Notes: generated by a model from the letters alone, not told the origin. DNA of 64,000 bases from Schoenoplectus triqueter (GCA_964058805.1 CAXKVV010000040.1:620001-684000); one strand, 5' to 3'. Numbered from the stretch's first letter, positions 45,701 to 56,230 are shown. Numbers and translations are program-made.

Positions 45701-46563
45701 CATTAAAAAAATTTAGACATAATATTTTTAAATACTAAATAATAATTATAATTATAATAATAAATAATATAATTAAAAATATAATAAACTTCGCCTGTGT
45801 GGACTAGTTTCTGCATAGTCTGTCCCATGCGGTGGGTGTGGCGAGCCCTGCACTAAAACAACTAATCTTTATGAAAAATAATTAAAAAAATATAATAATC
45901 TATAAATGATCATATAAAAAGTTGAATAATTTTAAGAGTAAAATTTCATATTAAGTATATGACACACATTAATTTAAATGAAGAGAGAGAAACTATTTAT
46001 ATGAGCTCTTGAATTTAAGAAGATAAAAAGATTAAAACAAAATAAATGATGGGGAAAAGTAATGATGTAGCATATTTGAAAAACTTAAAAATTTAATCTT
46101 TTTATTTGTTATGAATTATGAATTGTAAGAACAGGAGATGAAGTCGATGATCCGCCAAGCAAAATACTGCATAGTGGTACGAAAGAAAAAATAGTGATTT
46201 TTTATATTGTAAAAATACTAAAACTTTTCTAAATAATAGTAAAATATATATAAATTTTCTATAATTAATAAATCAAATTTCAAATATATTTTTATTTAAT
46301 TGATTAAATTACTACAGAGGCAGTTGAACTCTTCGTCTAATTAGTTCTTCAAACTATATCCCGATTAGATGAATAATTATCTGGAAAATTAGTAAACTCT
46401 TGTGTTGCTATAAGAGAGCTAAATTACCTGGAAAATTAGTAAAGGACATGATTTAATTATTATGAATCATTTAAAAGAAGTAATTTTTTACTTATCTCAA
46501 AAATATAAAAAATATTTTATTTAATTTACAACTAGATATTCATATAAAAAATATTTTGAGTGG
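42736..46563. other. Long intergenic stretch, low-complexity tracts, no gene seen
   Basis: No gene supported over 3.8 kb. 42980-43270 is a TTATTATTAATTATTATTTT-type low-complexity tract. 44620-45060 holds degraded repeats (GTAAACGAGTCAAGG, GTAAACGAGCTGAGCC) like hAT subterminal scraps. A fragment near 45805-45850 (TAGTCTGTCCCATGCGG) resembles the RTE LINE 3' region. Confidence 0.45.
45178..45330. repeat. Minisatellite, about four units of 35-50 bp
   Basis: The phrase ATATAGCCTATTAATTA..CTTTCTCTTAATGTTA recurs four times with small differences (CCTATTAATTACC, CCTATCAATTATT, CCCGTTAATTAGC, CCTATTTATTAGC). Confidence 0.75.
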
Positions 46564-46580
46564 TTTAGATTAATTATTTA

Positions 46581-46709
46581 CAACAACAACAACAACAACA
46601 AAGCCTTTAATCCCAAATAAATTGAGGTAGGCTAGAAATGAAACCCAATCGGATAGCATAAGATCAAAAATCTCAAATATCAGTGATAATAATGAATATG
46701 ATGAAAAAA

Positions 46710-46740
<31 letters not shown>

Positions 46741-47515
46741 AAAGATAATGATAATGATGATGATAATATGCTAATAGTAATAGCAATAATAACAATAATA
46801 ATAATAATAATAATAATACAATAAACCTCTATTATAAAACCTATTTCTAAATCCTAAAATTCTATTTTAAAACCTAATTCTAAATTCTAAATTCTAAATC
46901 CTAAAATCCTATTTCTAAACCTCTATTTCTAAAATCTATTTCTAAATTCTAAATTCTAAAATCTTAAAAATCTAAGAACATAAAATCTATAACTCTACTA
47001 TTAGACTCTAACTCCTAGTTCTTGCTTTGCTACACATGAAAAAAAAAACATTTTTTTTTAATTTGTCTAAATGATATTGGAATTTCTTTCAAATAAGATC
47101 ACACAAATTTCTTCATCATTCCTTGACATGAACTCTGATGCACATGTGCAATACCTTTAACCCATCTCTAAATTACACCCATGAACACTTTTTACAAATA
47201 CCATCCAATACTTATGGGTCATCAGCAAAATACACTCAATAGTAAAATCAGTAGCACACGTCAAGTCAAATCTGCTGTCCTTGGACAGTTTATGATCCTT
47301 AGCAGCCCAACTGAATTGCTTTGAACAAGATCACATATATAAATATGCATATTAAGCATAATTTTCTTATCACAACGGGTCTAGAAGCTGAGTTTAGGTG
47401 CATAATTAAAAACTTAATGAAGCTTTGATTGTAAGCATACAAGTGGCTGATGTTACGTGTATTGCACAGTAAAATATTAAATACAAGATTCTAGATGCTT
47501 CACCTCTATCATGAT
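46581..47515 (-). mobile_element. RTE-type LINE 3' end plus unrelated sequence, 17 bp target duplication
   Basis: Perfect duplication TTTAGATTAATTATTTA (46564-46580, 47516-47532) bounds a 935 bp insert. Its left end, read on the minus strand, is an RTE 3' end: CCTATTTAT..GGATTAAAGGCTTTG(TTG)n. The RTE-like part (to about 47018) is shared with 55011-55410 and includes an ATTCTAAATCCTAAA minisatellite. The remaining ~490 bp (47019-47515) has no counterpart in the other copies and no coding domain. The insert landed inside a MITE-like repeat similar to 29110-29250. Confidence 0.8.
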
Positions 47516-47532
47516 TTTAGATTAATTATTTA

Positions 47533-47994
47533 GAATTTAAAAAAAATTTGATCCATAATATAAAAGCGGTTCTTATTATGCATAAAACCATACGCACACA
47601 GAGGGAGATAGGCTATTCTAAAAATTGAGTTATTAAAAATTTTAAAAGTGAAGATATGATGGAGACATTTGAACTTTATTATTGTAAGAAATAAAACTCT
47701 TAGGCCCTATTCGATAAGATTCCTCTCATATTATTTTATTTTATGGGTTCGAATCAATAATGGCTTCTCGGTGACACGCATGGGAAACACGTGTCAAGGC
47801 TGCCTTAATTTATCTTATGCAGCGATGCACGAATTTGTTGGCTTGATAAAATCCATTAGCCCATCGAAAAAATCGTTGGATTTAATTTTCCGTTGGTCTA
47901 ATTGATAAACACAACACTTCAGCAACCATTAAATAGTGTGTATTGATTGCTTAATAAAAATGAGAGATGTACATAATAATTTATTGGGAATTTT
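47533..47994. other. Intergenic DNA, no gene seen
   Basis: Begins with the right part of the MITE-like repeat (CGGTTCTTATTATGCATAAA) interrupted by the RTE insertion. A 78-codon ORF at 47669-47905 is not convincing. Confidence 0.4.
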
Positions 47995-48955
47995 TACTTA
48001 ACAATTTTACTATTAAATAAATCTATATTAATAGTTTAAGATCCAAATTACTTACACAGATGATCTAACTAAGAATATGAGTTAAATTTTTTCTTCTCGC
48101 TAACTGACTGCACTATATCAAATTTAAAGGACGTGAGTTAAACTCACGTCTTTCAGTTTAAATTTAAAAGATATAAGTTGAACTCACACCCTTTAATTTA
48201 ATTATCTATATATTTATGTTATACACGTAGATATTTTTACGAGCTTTTCGGATTATATTTTAACGTTCAAATTGGAATTTTCTATAAAAAAATATGCTTG
48301 TTTGAAGTTTGAATTATTCATTAATATATTTACTGAATTTATCAAATTATTTTATTTTTATCATTTTTATATAATTTAAAAAATATATATTTAAGCATTT
48401 ATTTATTTGATTTTTAAATTATTTAAATTATATTTTCAATTTAATTATTAAAAATATTATAATGATATAAATTTACATTAATTATATGCATGCCAATAAA
48501 TAATCTTAATAATTAAAATTTTTTAAAATAGCATTATTAGAATTTACATATGATAAATCAATATCAATTTTTTTTTTCAAATCATGCAATAAAAATAAAA
48601 TAATATAATAAAACTTTAATAAAAAAAATATTAGATAATAATATAAACTTCATACTGGGATAAGTTTTGATAGAAAACTCCGATTTGAACGTTTAAATAC
48701 TATCCGAAAAGCTCATAAAAAATATACATGTATAACATAATATATATATATATATATATAGTTAAATTAAAGTGCGTGAGTTGAACTCATGCTCTTTAAA
48801 TTCGGTATAGCGCGGTCAATTAGCGGGCATGAAAGTTGGGGTTTAAAGGGCGTGAGTTGAACTCACACCCTTAGTTAGGCCATCTGTGTAAATAAGTTGG
48901 TTGTTAAGCTATTATCGTAGATTTATTTAATAATAAGGTTGTTTAAGCAAACAAA
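47995..48955. repeat. Large foldback element, ~960 bp
   Basis: The left arm TTAACAATTTTACTATTAAA...TCTA (47999 onward) returns inverted at the right end (TAGATTTATTTAATAATAAG, GGTTGTTTAAGC). Inside, GTGAGTTAAACTCAC-type palindromes appear at about 48131, 48170, 48777 and 48850 in mirror positions, and TTTTTACGAGCTTTTCGGAT (48235) pairs with ATCCGAAAAGCTCATAAAAA (48702). Arms are roughly 400 bp and diverged; the centre is A/T. Non-coding. Confidence 0.7.
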
Positions 48956-48971
48956 AATCAATATATTTGGT

Positions 48972-49462
48972 GGGATCACTTGACAAGGTGTTTTTTTTGA
49001 CAATTTTGACAATGAATTTTCAAATAAATACGAAAAAAATTTCAACAACAACAACAACAATAAAAGCCTTTAATCCCAAATAAATTGGGGTAGGCTAGAA
49101 ATGAAACCCAATCGGAAAACATAAGATCAAAGATCTAAATACGAAAAAAATAATAATAATAATTTAAAAATAGAAAAAACTTATGGAAGGTCTTCTACTA
49201 TAGATTGATGGTGATTCAAATTTCATACAATTTTATTATCGTTTGATGCTCCATCAAGGACTATCAAAATTTTATACAATTTACAACGGTTATAATTTGA
49301 TGGTCTTTGATGGACTGTCAAATGATAATGAAATTGCAAGAAATTTGAAACATCATCAATCTATAAGTAGAAAACACATCCAAAAGGTTTTTCTATTTTT
49401 AAGGATATTTTTATATTTATTTAAAAATCTGTTATCAAAGATAACCATTGTCAAGTGATCCC
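48972..49462. repeat. Foldback MITE D, copy 2, with nested RTE insert
   Basis: Inverted ends GGGATCACTTGACAA / TTGTCAAGTGATCCC; inner arms GATTGATGGTGATTCAAATT and AATTTGAAACATCATCAATC also pair. Interrupted by a 96 bp RTE tail at 49041-49136, so the element itself is about 380 bp. Related to 42295-42735. Non-coding. Confidence 0.75.
49041..49136 (-). mobile_element. 5'-truncated RTE LINE insertion, 96 bp, 15 bp target duplication
   Basis: Bounded by AAATACGAAAAAAAT at 49026-49040 and 49137-49151. Minus-strand orientation: the insert reads AGATCTTTGATC... to GGGATTAAAGGCTTTTATTG followed by (TTG)n. Only the last ~90 bases of the element were copied. Confidence 0.88.
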
Positions 49463-50169
49463 TCCCTAATTTATTTATGGCGGTTACTACTGTTATAAAT
49501 AAACATGCATATGTACTTACAAAATAAATCCAAAATAAGATACGATGAACTATATGCATGTATATCCAGATAGACAAACAATTTAGTATTTTAGAGATTT
49601 CAAATAAGATATAGAAACTATTCATACTTTCAGTATTTTATCTGTTTCTCTTGATCTATCATTCGGATTTTGAGAAAGATCATCGTACGCATAATTTGTT
49701 AGGAAATCGTATGACTAAAGTGAAACAAATAGAAATATAGCTTAAAAATTTGTTATGAATATCATTTATCTTTTCTTTTGCTTATGTTATGTTAGTGATA
49801 TTATGATTTTTAATATATTTAGTATTTAACATTTTTTACTAAAATAGTTGTGATTTAATATTAATATTTTTTTGGTCCGGTCCCTCTAGATTTAAATTCT
49901 GATTCCGGCTCTAGTACTGGTAATATGTTATTAGTTATTAATAAAAATAAAACGAATTGAGAATATAATAATAGGAAGGGGAGCGAGGGAAATATCGGAT
50001 AGGTTCCCGCCAGCGTAAAGTACATTAGTATGATTATACTAATGAATAAATAATATTTAGCAGTTAATTAATTGAATTAAGTGAGGAAGGACCGAAGGGG
50101 AAAGAATTAAGCCCGGATTAGAAAGGAGAGGAGAGGAGAGGAAAAGGGTAAGAATCAAAAGAAGTAGAA
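49463..50169. other. Intergenic DNA, no gene seen
   Basis: No recognisable gene. The region just before 50170 has a GAGAGGAGAGGAGAGG tract (50127-50142) that could belong to the 5' leader of the following reading frame. Confidence 0.4.
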
Positions 50170-50619
50170 ATGGGCGGGAAGCGCCGCGACCGAGCGAAAG
50201 AGGGGAAGGCGGAGGTGGTGGCGGAGTCCCTTTCGGAGGGCAAAAAGACATTCTTGGATCTGATCGATTCCTTCCGGTACACCGGACCCAGCTCCAGCTC
50301 CAGCTCCAGAAGCATGGCCAGAGACTTTGAAGGCGAGAGCGGAGAAATAGGGACTAGTGCCGCACCTTTCAAGAGAAGCGCTCCTGCTCCTGAGGCCAAA
50401 AAGAGCAGCAACAAGGCGGACGCCGTTTTTGTCTCTACCTCGCTCGACACTTGTCTCGCTGTAGTCGTCTCTCTCGACGACACCATCGCCTCTCTCAAAC
50501 GCATATTTGCAAACGAACACTTCCTCTGCTTCCCCCAACTCGGACAAATTGTCGTAGAGGCTTTTCTGGTGATTTTTCCTCTCTCAATTCTCAAAGGCAT
50601 ATCTGCGTTCTGTAATTAG
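50170..50619 (+). CDS. Unidentified ORF: duplicate of the MBD4-like exon fused to an unknown segment
   Basis: ATG at 50170 opens a 149-codon frame. Residues ~7-85 (DRAKEGKAE, FLDLIDSFRYT, PFKRSAPAPEAKKS) are a shortened duplicate of the exon at 52168-52440 of the MBD4-like gene. After that, SLDTCLAVVVSLDDTIASLK..., LCFPQLGQIVVEAFLV is a compact alpha/beta-looking stretch that I do not recognise. A CTG|GTGATT near 50568 is a possible splice donor, so the last residues may be intron read-through. This may be the first exon of the downstream gene, or a broken duplicate. G+C is clearly higher than in the flanks, as expected for exon sequence. Confidence 0.45.
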   Translation: MGGKRRDRAKEGKAEVVAESLSEGKKTFLDLIDSFRYTGPSSSSSSRSMARDFEGESGEIGTSAAPFKRSAPAPEAKKSSNKADAVFVSTSLDTCLAVVVSLDDTIASLKRIFANEHFLCFPQLGQIVVEAFLVIFPLSILKGISAFCN

Positions 50620-50852
50620 TCCTACTTAATGTATACTATTACTAATGTTAAATTGTTAATTCTATTATTTTTTTTTTCAATTTTTGCACTACATTTCAAA
50701 TTTGGTCTCACGCCGCACCCGCACCACACCTCATCACATCACAGACATGCAGGCTAGAAGTTGAGTTCCTTCTCTCTGACTCCCTGCCACTCTCGGCTGT
50801 CATTGATCCGAGACTGGGGCCCTGTTTACTGAAAGCTCTGGTGGCCACTCAG

Positions 50853-51012
50853 AACCTAACTGGAGCTCGAGTCCTTCCCACAAAAAATTCTGATTCAGTA
50901 AAGAAGAGGAAGCACAAAATAGATGCATCAGTTTCTTTTCAAGATACCACTCCACGAGCAACGACAACAGCCACTACAGCATTCATTCAAGAGCAACACC
51001 TACATGAACCAG
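50853..51012 (+). CDS. Putative exon A upstream of the MBD4-like gene
   Basis: Open frame ending in LHEPG with donor CCAG|GTACGT at 51012/51013 and a possible acceptor CACTCAG at about 50852. Low-complexity, Thr/Lys-rich coding content (VKKRKHKIDASVSF). The donor phase (first base of a Gly codon) matches the acceptor of exon B. No domain recognised. Confidence 0.4.
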
Positions 51013-51210
51013 GTACGTCAACATCACCTAGAACTACCTGTAAGCCCTAATTAAGCTAATGTTAAGCTGTACCATAAATATACCTCTTTGATCTGCAATC
51101 GCAGTAGGCTAGTACAATCCAACCTAATGCTCAGGCAAACCTGATATTAAATTAATCCATGATTAATGAAATGTTGATGGGGGGGGATGAAAACACGCAT
51201 CTGTCTACAG

Positions 51211-51387
51211 AAGCTAAGCAAAGCCGTGGTGCCTGGGAAATAGCAGAACTAAGGAAGAGGGGAGCTAAAAAAGGTGTATCAGAGACAGAAGATGACCCAG
51301 AGCAGGATCAGTCCTTGCTGGAGATGACTCCAACCATTGGTTCAGTTTTGGGAGATTTTACACTAGAGAGGATAGCAAATGAACCAG
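51211..51387 (+). CDS. Putative exon B upstream of the MBD4-like gene
   Basis: 177 bases bounded by CTACAG and CCAG|GTAATT. Encodes EAKQSRGAWEIAELRKRG and DFTLERIANEPG; acidic and charged, no domain recognised. It keeps the frame from exon A into the exon at 52047 (both junctions split a codon after its first base). Exons A and B end in the same E-P-G. Confidence 0.45.
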
Positions 51388-51533
51388 GTAATTATGAAGA
51401 CTTTCAAAAAAAGAAAAATTGTTAAGCTGTGGTTTTTACCATACTAATCGGTCTGTAAGATAACTAAAATTTTAGTCACTGCCTGATGTAGTGTGCTTTC
51501 TTTGTCTGATTTTTTTGCTTTTATGAAATGGAA

Positions 51534-51652
51534 ATTGAATTCTCTATCATTGATTTTTTTTTTATCTTTGAGATCTATGATATTTGTGATTTCAGATTGG
51601 GTTTCATTTCTAACCTACCCCAATTTATTTGGGATTAAAGGCTTTGTTGTTG
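51534..51652 (+). mobile_element. 5'-truncated RTE LINE insertion in the intron, 119 bp, 12 bp target duplication
   Basis: Flanked by TATGAAATGGAA at 51522-51533 and 51653-51664. Plus-strand orientation: GGGTTTCATTTCTAACCTAC, then TTTGGGATTAAAGGCTTTG and (TTG)n. It lies in the proposed intron between exon B and the exon at 52047. Confidence 0.85.
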
Positions 51653-52046
51653 TATGAAATGGAATTCTCTTTTGGATTGGTTTTGTGGGTTTGTTATTTT
51701 CTAAGTTGGCTTTTGCAAACATACGTAAATGATGCTGGCTGTGATTTATGTAACATAAGTAATATTTAAAACTATTAATGCTCTGTTCTACTTAATAGGG
51801 CACACATTATGAATAACCGTGTATTAAAAATGGCTGAAATTAAACACGACGACCAATTGTCAGCTCCTCAGTATGCAATCTCAGCCTAAACATAAAGTTA
51901 TATCTTCCAACAAACTGAAAGTGATGCTAATTAAAAACTAACTTGACTGCACATCCATACTCTTTTCCATAGCACAACAACATTATTCCATTGTTATATG
52001 AGCAAATGCCCATCCAATAAATCAACATATTATTTCTTACAAACAG

Positions 52047-53251
52047 GTGATACATGGGGCAGCATTCATGAGAGAAGGACCACAAAAAATAAGAAAAAAG
52101 GCAAAGAAGGTACTTCTGAGATGTTACCATGCCATGAGTGTAAAACAAGTTGCGATAATCATTCCGGCGATCGAGCGAAAGAGGGGAAGGCGGAGACCGG
52201 GTCGGAGGGCTTAGAGAAGTTTTTGGATCTGATCGATTCCTTCAGGTACACCAAACCCAGCCCCAGAGCCATGGCCAGAGCCTTTGAAGGCAAGAGGGAA
52301 GGAATAGGGACTAGTGGGGCACATTTCAAGGCTCCTAAGACACCTGAGCCTGTGCCTTTCAAGAGAAGTGCTCCTGCTCCTGCTCCTGAGGCCAAAAAGA
52401 GCAGGAAGAAGGCAGCCAAGAAGAGCAGCAACAACGAGGAGGGGAAGCAGAAGGCCGACCAGGTTCGCAAACGTGGGCGCAGGTCCACCCTCAAGGCTGC
52501 CGAGAAGGTGTGGGTGGGATACCGCAAGGTGCCCCCCGGTTTCCACTTCCGGCCGCCTCGCTCCTCTCACCGCCTCATTCAGGAGGACCATGCTTCTGAT
52601 CCTTGGAGGGTCCTTGTCATCTGCATGCTCTTGAATGTTACCACTGGTCGCCAGGTAACACAACAGTCAGTCTGTCAGTATTCATGTATAATCTATCTTA
52701 TCATTCATACATAACAGTATAACATTATAACAGCATAGTCAGTATTCAACATCCGTGCATGTCATGTAGGTCAAGGGAGTGGTGGACAACTTTTTTTCTC
52801 TCTGCCCTGATGCCCAGACCACTCTAGAAGTGGATGTGGAGCGCATTGAGCAGGTGATTTCCAGACTGGGCTTGAAAACTAGTCGCACGAGGCTCATTAA
52901 GAGACTCTCACTTTCCTATGTTGAAGATAAGTGGACTCATGTAACTGAGCTCCCTGGTGTTGCAAAGTAAGTTTAAGCTTGAGGCTATGACTGCCTGTGA
53001 CTGTCAAATCCAATGAGTAGCAACTGTGGTATTATATTTTTCTCATTATTTTCTTTATTTTCAGGTATGCGGCTGATGCATATGCCATATTCTGCAGCGG
53101 ATGGGGGGCAGCTGTGAGGCCCGAGGACCACAAGTTGGTTGATTACTGGAACGATATTTATGGCGCTGGCAGGGCCACTACCAGCTCTGCTGCATGGCAC
53201 CAGGAGGACGAGGATAGTCAGACGGAACGGATTGACTATTTTTCTGACTGA
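52047..53251 (+). CDS. MBD4L: MBD4-like DNA glycosylase (HhH-GPD family), C-terminal exons
   Basis: Exons 52047-52654, 52770-52966 and 53065-53251 (TGA at 53249-53251) join in frame with GT-AG introns. The last ~160 residues match the glycosylase domain of plant MBD4-like proteins, nuclear base-excision repair enzymes that remove T or U opposite G: DPWRVLVICMLLNVTTGRQ, LIKRLSLSYVE, the helix-hairpin-helix LPGVAKYAADAYAIFC and the catalytic Asp in RPEDHKL (equivalent to Asp560 of human MBD4). The hairpin reads GVA where GVG is usual. Upstream of the domain is a Lys/Pro/Ala-rich disordered region (PAPAPEAKKSRKKAAKK) likely to hold nuclear targeting signals. As in other plant MBD4L proteins, no methyl-CpG-binding domain is visible. 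The true first exon is uncertain (candidates at 50170, 50853, 51211). Confidence 0.82.
52168..52440 (+). repeat. Exon segment duplicated at 50188-50421
   Basis: GATCGAGCGAAAGAGGGGAA, TTGGATCTGATCGATTCCTT and TTCAAGAGAAG..GCTCCTGCTC are shared with the upstream copy, in the same order, orientation and frame. The upstream copy lacks a ~30-base AAGGCTCCTAAGACACCTG stretch and part of the lysine-rich end. Divergence is several percent, so the duplication is not recent. Confidence 0.8.
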
Positions 53252-54882
53252 TTACTGACTGCATGGTATATTAATTGCTATCTATCTGGGATCTGGCTGG
53301 CTTATTTCTTTTGGTCTCTACCAGTTTAGGTTATTAAACTATAGTGCTATATATGCCTCATTTTTGGGTAATTAGTATTTAGGTTGGGATTTTGTGAATT
53401 TTGGCGCAGGCGCAGTTGGGGAATTCTGCTTAGTGCTTATGCTTTTACCCTTTGACAATTACTTGACAATCGTCTGTCCTGCTCTTGCTCTAACCATTGG
53501 AAACTAAAAGAGTTGTTTTATATATAGTTTTTGTATATGGGACCTCAAATCAAGCTTCTAATTTGTGTGTGTCAGAAATGGCATCAAACTGTAAAATTAT
53601 TGGGTGTAAATTGTAAGAGTTGTTTTATATATAGTTTTCTGTCTGAATTCTGATGTTTTTCTTATTGTTTTTAACTTTGTTAAAATAATACTGAAATACA
53701 CGTGACACTGACATACTGACTAAAGTGAAATTTCTCTCCTTCCACAATGTATGTACCTAAGCAGTTGGAGGAATATTGAGCTGTCTGCAAGTTCTGTTAG
53801 TGAGTTTGCATGATTTATTTGGTTAACAGATTTTTATGGTTATCGCAATTCTTAAAATCTGTGACATGGCAGTATGGCACCAACAAAAGAAAGAAAAAAT
53901 GAATAGTTAATACATGTATGTCACTGTACCATACCAGTTGCCACAAAATGTACGGGCAATAATGCTCACGGTTGAGGCCTTGAGGGTGTGATGCAACCAA
54001 CCAATGTTTTGCAAGTATCCCTTTGATTAATGTAATGTAAATTAATTGAAAAGCTATTATTGTAAGTATTTAAAGACGTATTGCGAAGAAAGGAACCTTT
54101 GTAGAACTTAGTGAACTTGTTTGCCAAAATCATGTGAGCGAGGAAAGAAACTGATTCATAGTATTTCTCTTGCTTGCTCGTCTTAGATTAATAGTACTAT
54201 AGCAATTTTTTCATGCGAATTGGTCTGTTGCATTTTTTGAGAGTTTTTTTAATTTTTTGATAATAGGATCAATTTAGAAATTTATTTTCAACTTTTTATT
54301 TTTAAAAAATCGAGACAAATGTATGATAAAATTAGTAAAATTTTCAGCTATAATTAACAAGAAATATGTGAATTATTAAATACAATATTATCCAAAGTAT
54401 CTGCGACCATAAAATCTCTTACCTGGATTTGGAGTCACGTCTTCAATACAATTGGCTCATTGCAATGACAAAATGAAAAGAAATTTCTTGTTGCCATGAG
54501 CTTTCTATAAGAAACAAAATAAAATTTCATCATCATTGTTTCCACACCAACAAACAATTGCCACTCCCCATTTCAATTTACAAACCTGACCAAAAAATTT
54601 TAAATGGCTCTAGAAAGCCAAATTTCTTGTGTAGTTGTGTTTATATTAATAACCGTGTCCTCTAAATATTTAGCTTGTTTATTTGAACTGGTATTTCAAT
54701 GATTGCCAGTATGAATGCCGACCCTAGAGAGTTGATAGTAGAGACAGAACAGATCGAGCAGCCACAGAGCTGTTACAAGCTCTATAATTAACCATCCGCA
54801 ATGTTATAAAAAGCAACAAACAATTGCTAACTCCTAAATCCTAATTTCAATTTATCAACCAAGGACACATTCTCAGGGGGCA
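53252..54882. other. 3' flank of the MBD4-like gene and intergenic DNA
   Basis: The first few hundred bases probably contain the 3' UTR. GAGTTGTTTTATATATAGTTTT occurs twice (about 53510 and 53618). No gene recognised in the rest. Confidence 0.4.
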
Positions 54883-55000
54883 CTAACAAACATCACGAGA
54901 CGTTTCCTCTGGACGGGCACTAAGGACACATTCTCAGGGGGCACTGCCTTTTGGCGTGGCCAAAAGTTACCCTGCCAAAGATCAATGGGAGGCTCAACAT
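54883..55000 (+). pseudogene. L1-type LINE relic, left fragment
   Basis: TNITRRFLWTG followed after a shift by LAWPKVTLPKINGG.LNIMD, the phrases that follow the reverse transcriptase domain in plant L1 LINEs. A 24-base direct repeat (AAGGACACATTCTCAGGGGG plus CACT) is duplicated at 54861 and 54922. The coding text resumes at 55651 across an RTE insertion. Confidence 0.7.
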
Positions 55001-55010
55001 CATGGACATA

Positions 55011-55650
55011 ACAACAACAACAAAGCCTTTAATCCCAAATAAATTGGGGTAGGCTAGAAATGAAACCCAATCGGAAAACATAAGATCAAAGATCTCAAAT
55101 ATCAGTGATAATAATGAATATGATGGAAGAAAAAGAAAATAAATAAATAAAATAATAATAATAATATATAAATAAAGATGATAATGATAATATGCTAATA
55201 ATAGTAGCAATAATAACAATAATAATAGTACAATAAACTTCTATTATAAAATCTATTTCTGAATCCTATTTTAAAACCTAATTCTAAATCTTAAAATCCT
55301 ATCTAAACATCTATTTCTGAAATCTATTTCTAAATTCTAAATCCTAAAATCCTAAAAAGTCTAAGAATATGAAGTCTATAACTCTACTATTAGACTCTAA
55401 CTCCTAAATCATGGTTCGGATACATGAATCACTATCTTCCTCACACTCCTATCCAAAACAAGCTCTTTGGGTATATTATATTCCTTTAAATTTCTTTTTA
55501 TTGCTTCCTCCCATGTCAGTCTCGGTCGACCTCTTTCTCTTTCTCTTCCTCTTTTTATTGCTTCCTCTTCTTCCTACTCAAATGACTCTGGACGGCCGAC
55601 TCTGATGACCAATGCCTATGGACACACACACTCAACTCAATAGGGATAAC
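55011..55650 (-). mobile_element. RTE-type LINE 3' segment, 640 bp, 10 bp target duplication
   Basis: Bounded by CATGGACATA at 55001-55010 and 55651-55660. Read on the minus strand it ends in TTTGGGATTAAAGGCTTTG(TTG)n. Its left 400 bases match 46581-47018, including the CTAAATCCTAAAATCC minisatellite; its right part (GGTCGACCTCTTTCTCTTTC region) is deeper RTE 3' sequence. It splits the L1 relic in frame: MDI precedes and LKHTNT follows. Confidence 0.88.
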
Positions 55651-56230
55651 CATGGACATACTAAAGCATACCAATACAGCCCTCGACATCAGCCACGTGT
55701 CCTTCTTGCGAGACCTAACCTCACTACTCCCCATGTATGATATCATGGTAACCTACTCAGCGGATGGGACCCCACACAGTAGATGGAGCTTGAGCTATGC
55801 AGTACAACCAATATACAAACTATACAACAATCCAGGCATCATACAAAAGGAATTTCAGAAGGTATGGGCCCTCAAAGCGCCAAACAAGATCAAAACCTTC
55901 CCATGACTACTTCTACATGACAAACTCAACACCGCCGATAACCTAGAACGAAAAGGATGGCCGTCCAATCACACTTGCGTCATGTGCACCACAAGCTCGC
56001 AGGAAATAGGATTTCATCTATTCCACTGCTGCCCATATGCCTCTAACCTCCTATCAAGAACAATACCCGCCAGCACTCAGGGACAACCGACGATGAAGGA
56101 AGCATGGAGTGTAGCATGCCTGATCGGCCGGCAAAGGACATGGGCTTCAACAGTCTGGGAGATATGGAAGAAGAGAAATCGACGCATATTTCGAGGTGAA
56201 CGTCACCCCACACACAGGGTAATTATGATA
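55651..56230 (+). pseudogene. L1-type LINE relic, C-terminal zf-RVT region
   Basis: Continues the L1 text: DILKHTNTALDISH, then VWALKAPNKIKTF, a stop where Trp is expected (TGA near 55903), LLLHDKLNTADNLERKGW, the zinc-finger C-x2-C of TCVMC, HLFHCCPYA and VWEIWKKRNRRIF. This is the zf-RVT domain found at the C-terminus of plant L1 reverse transcriptases. Degenerate and not functional. Ends around 56220. Confidence 0.82.

Noticed and set aside
46840..47000. Interstitial telomere repeat
   Set aside because: CTAAATTCTAAATCCTAAAATCC resembles the plant telomere CCCTAAA, but the unit is irregular and the same tract occurs in another RTE copy (55225-55400), so it is part of that element.
50118..50600. 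Antisense 160- and 130-codon ORFs opposite the 50170 frame
   Set aside because: The plus frame shares protein-level similarity with the exon at 52168-52440; the antisense frames are by-products of its composition.
52159..52663. Antisense 122- and 150-codon ORFs opposite the MBD4-like exon
   Set aside because: The sense frame carries the conserved glycosylase domain; the antisense frames have no domain.
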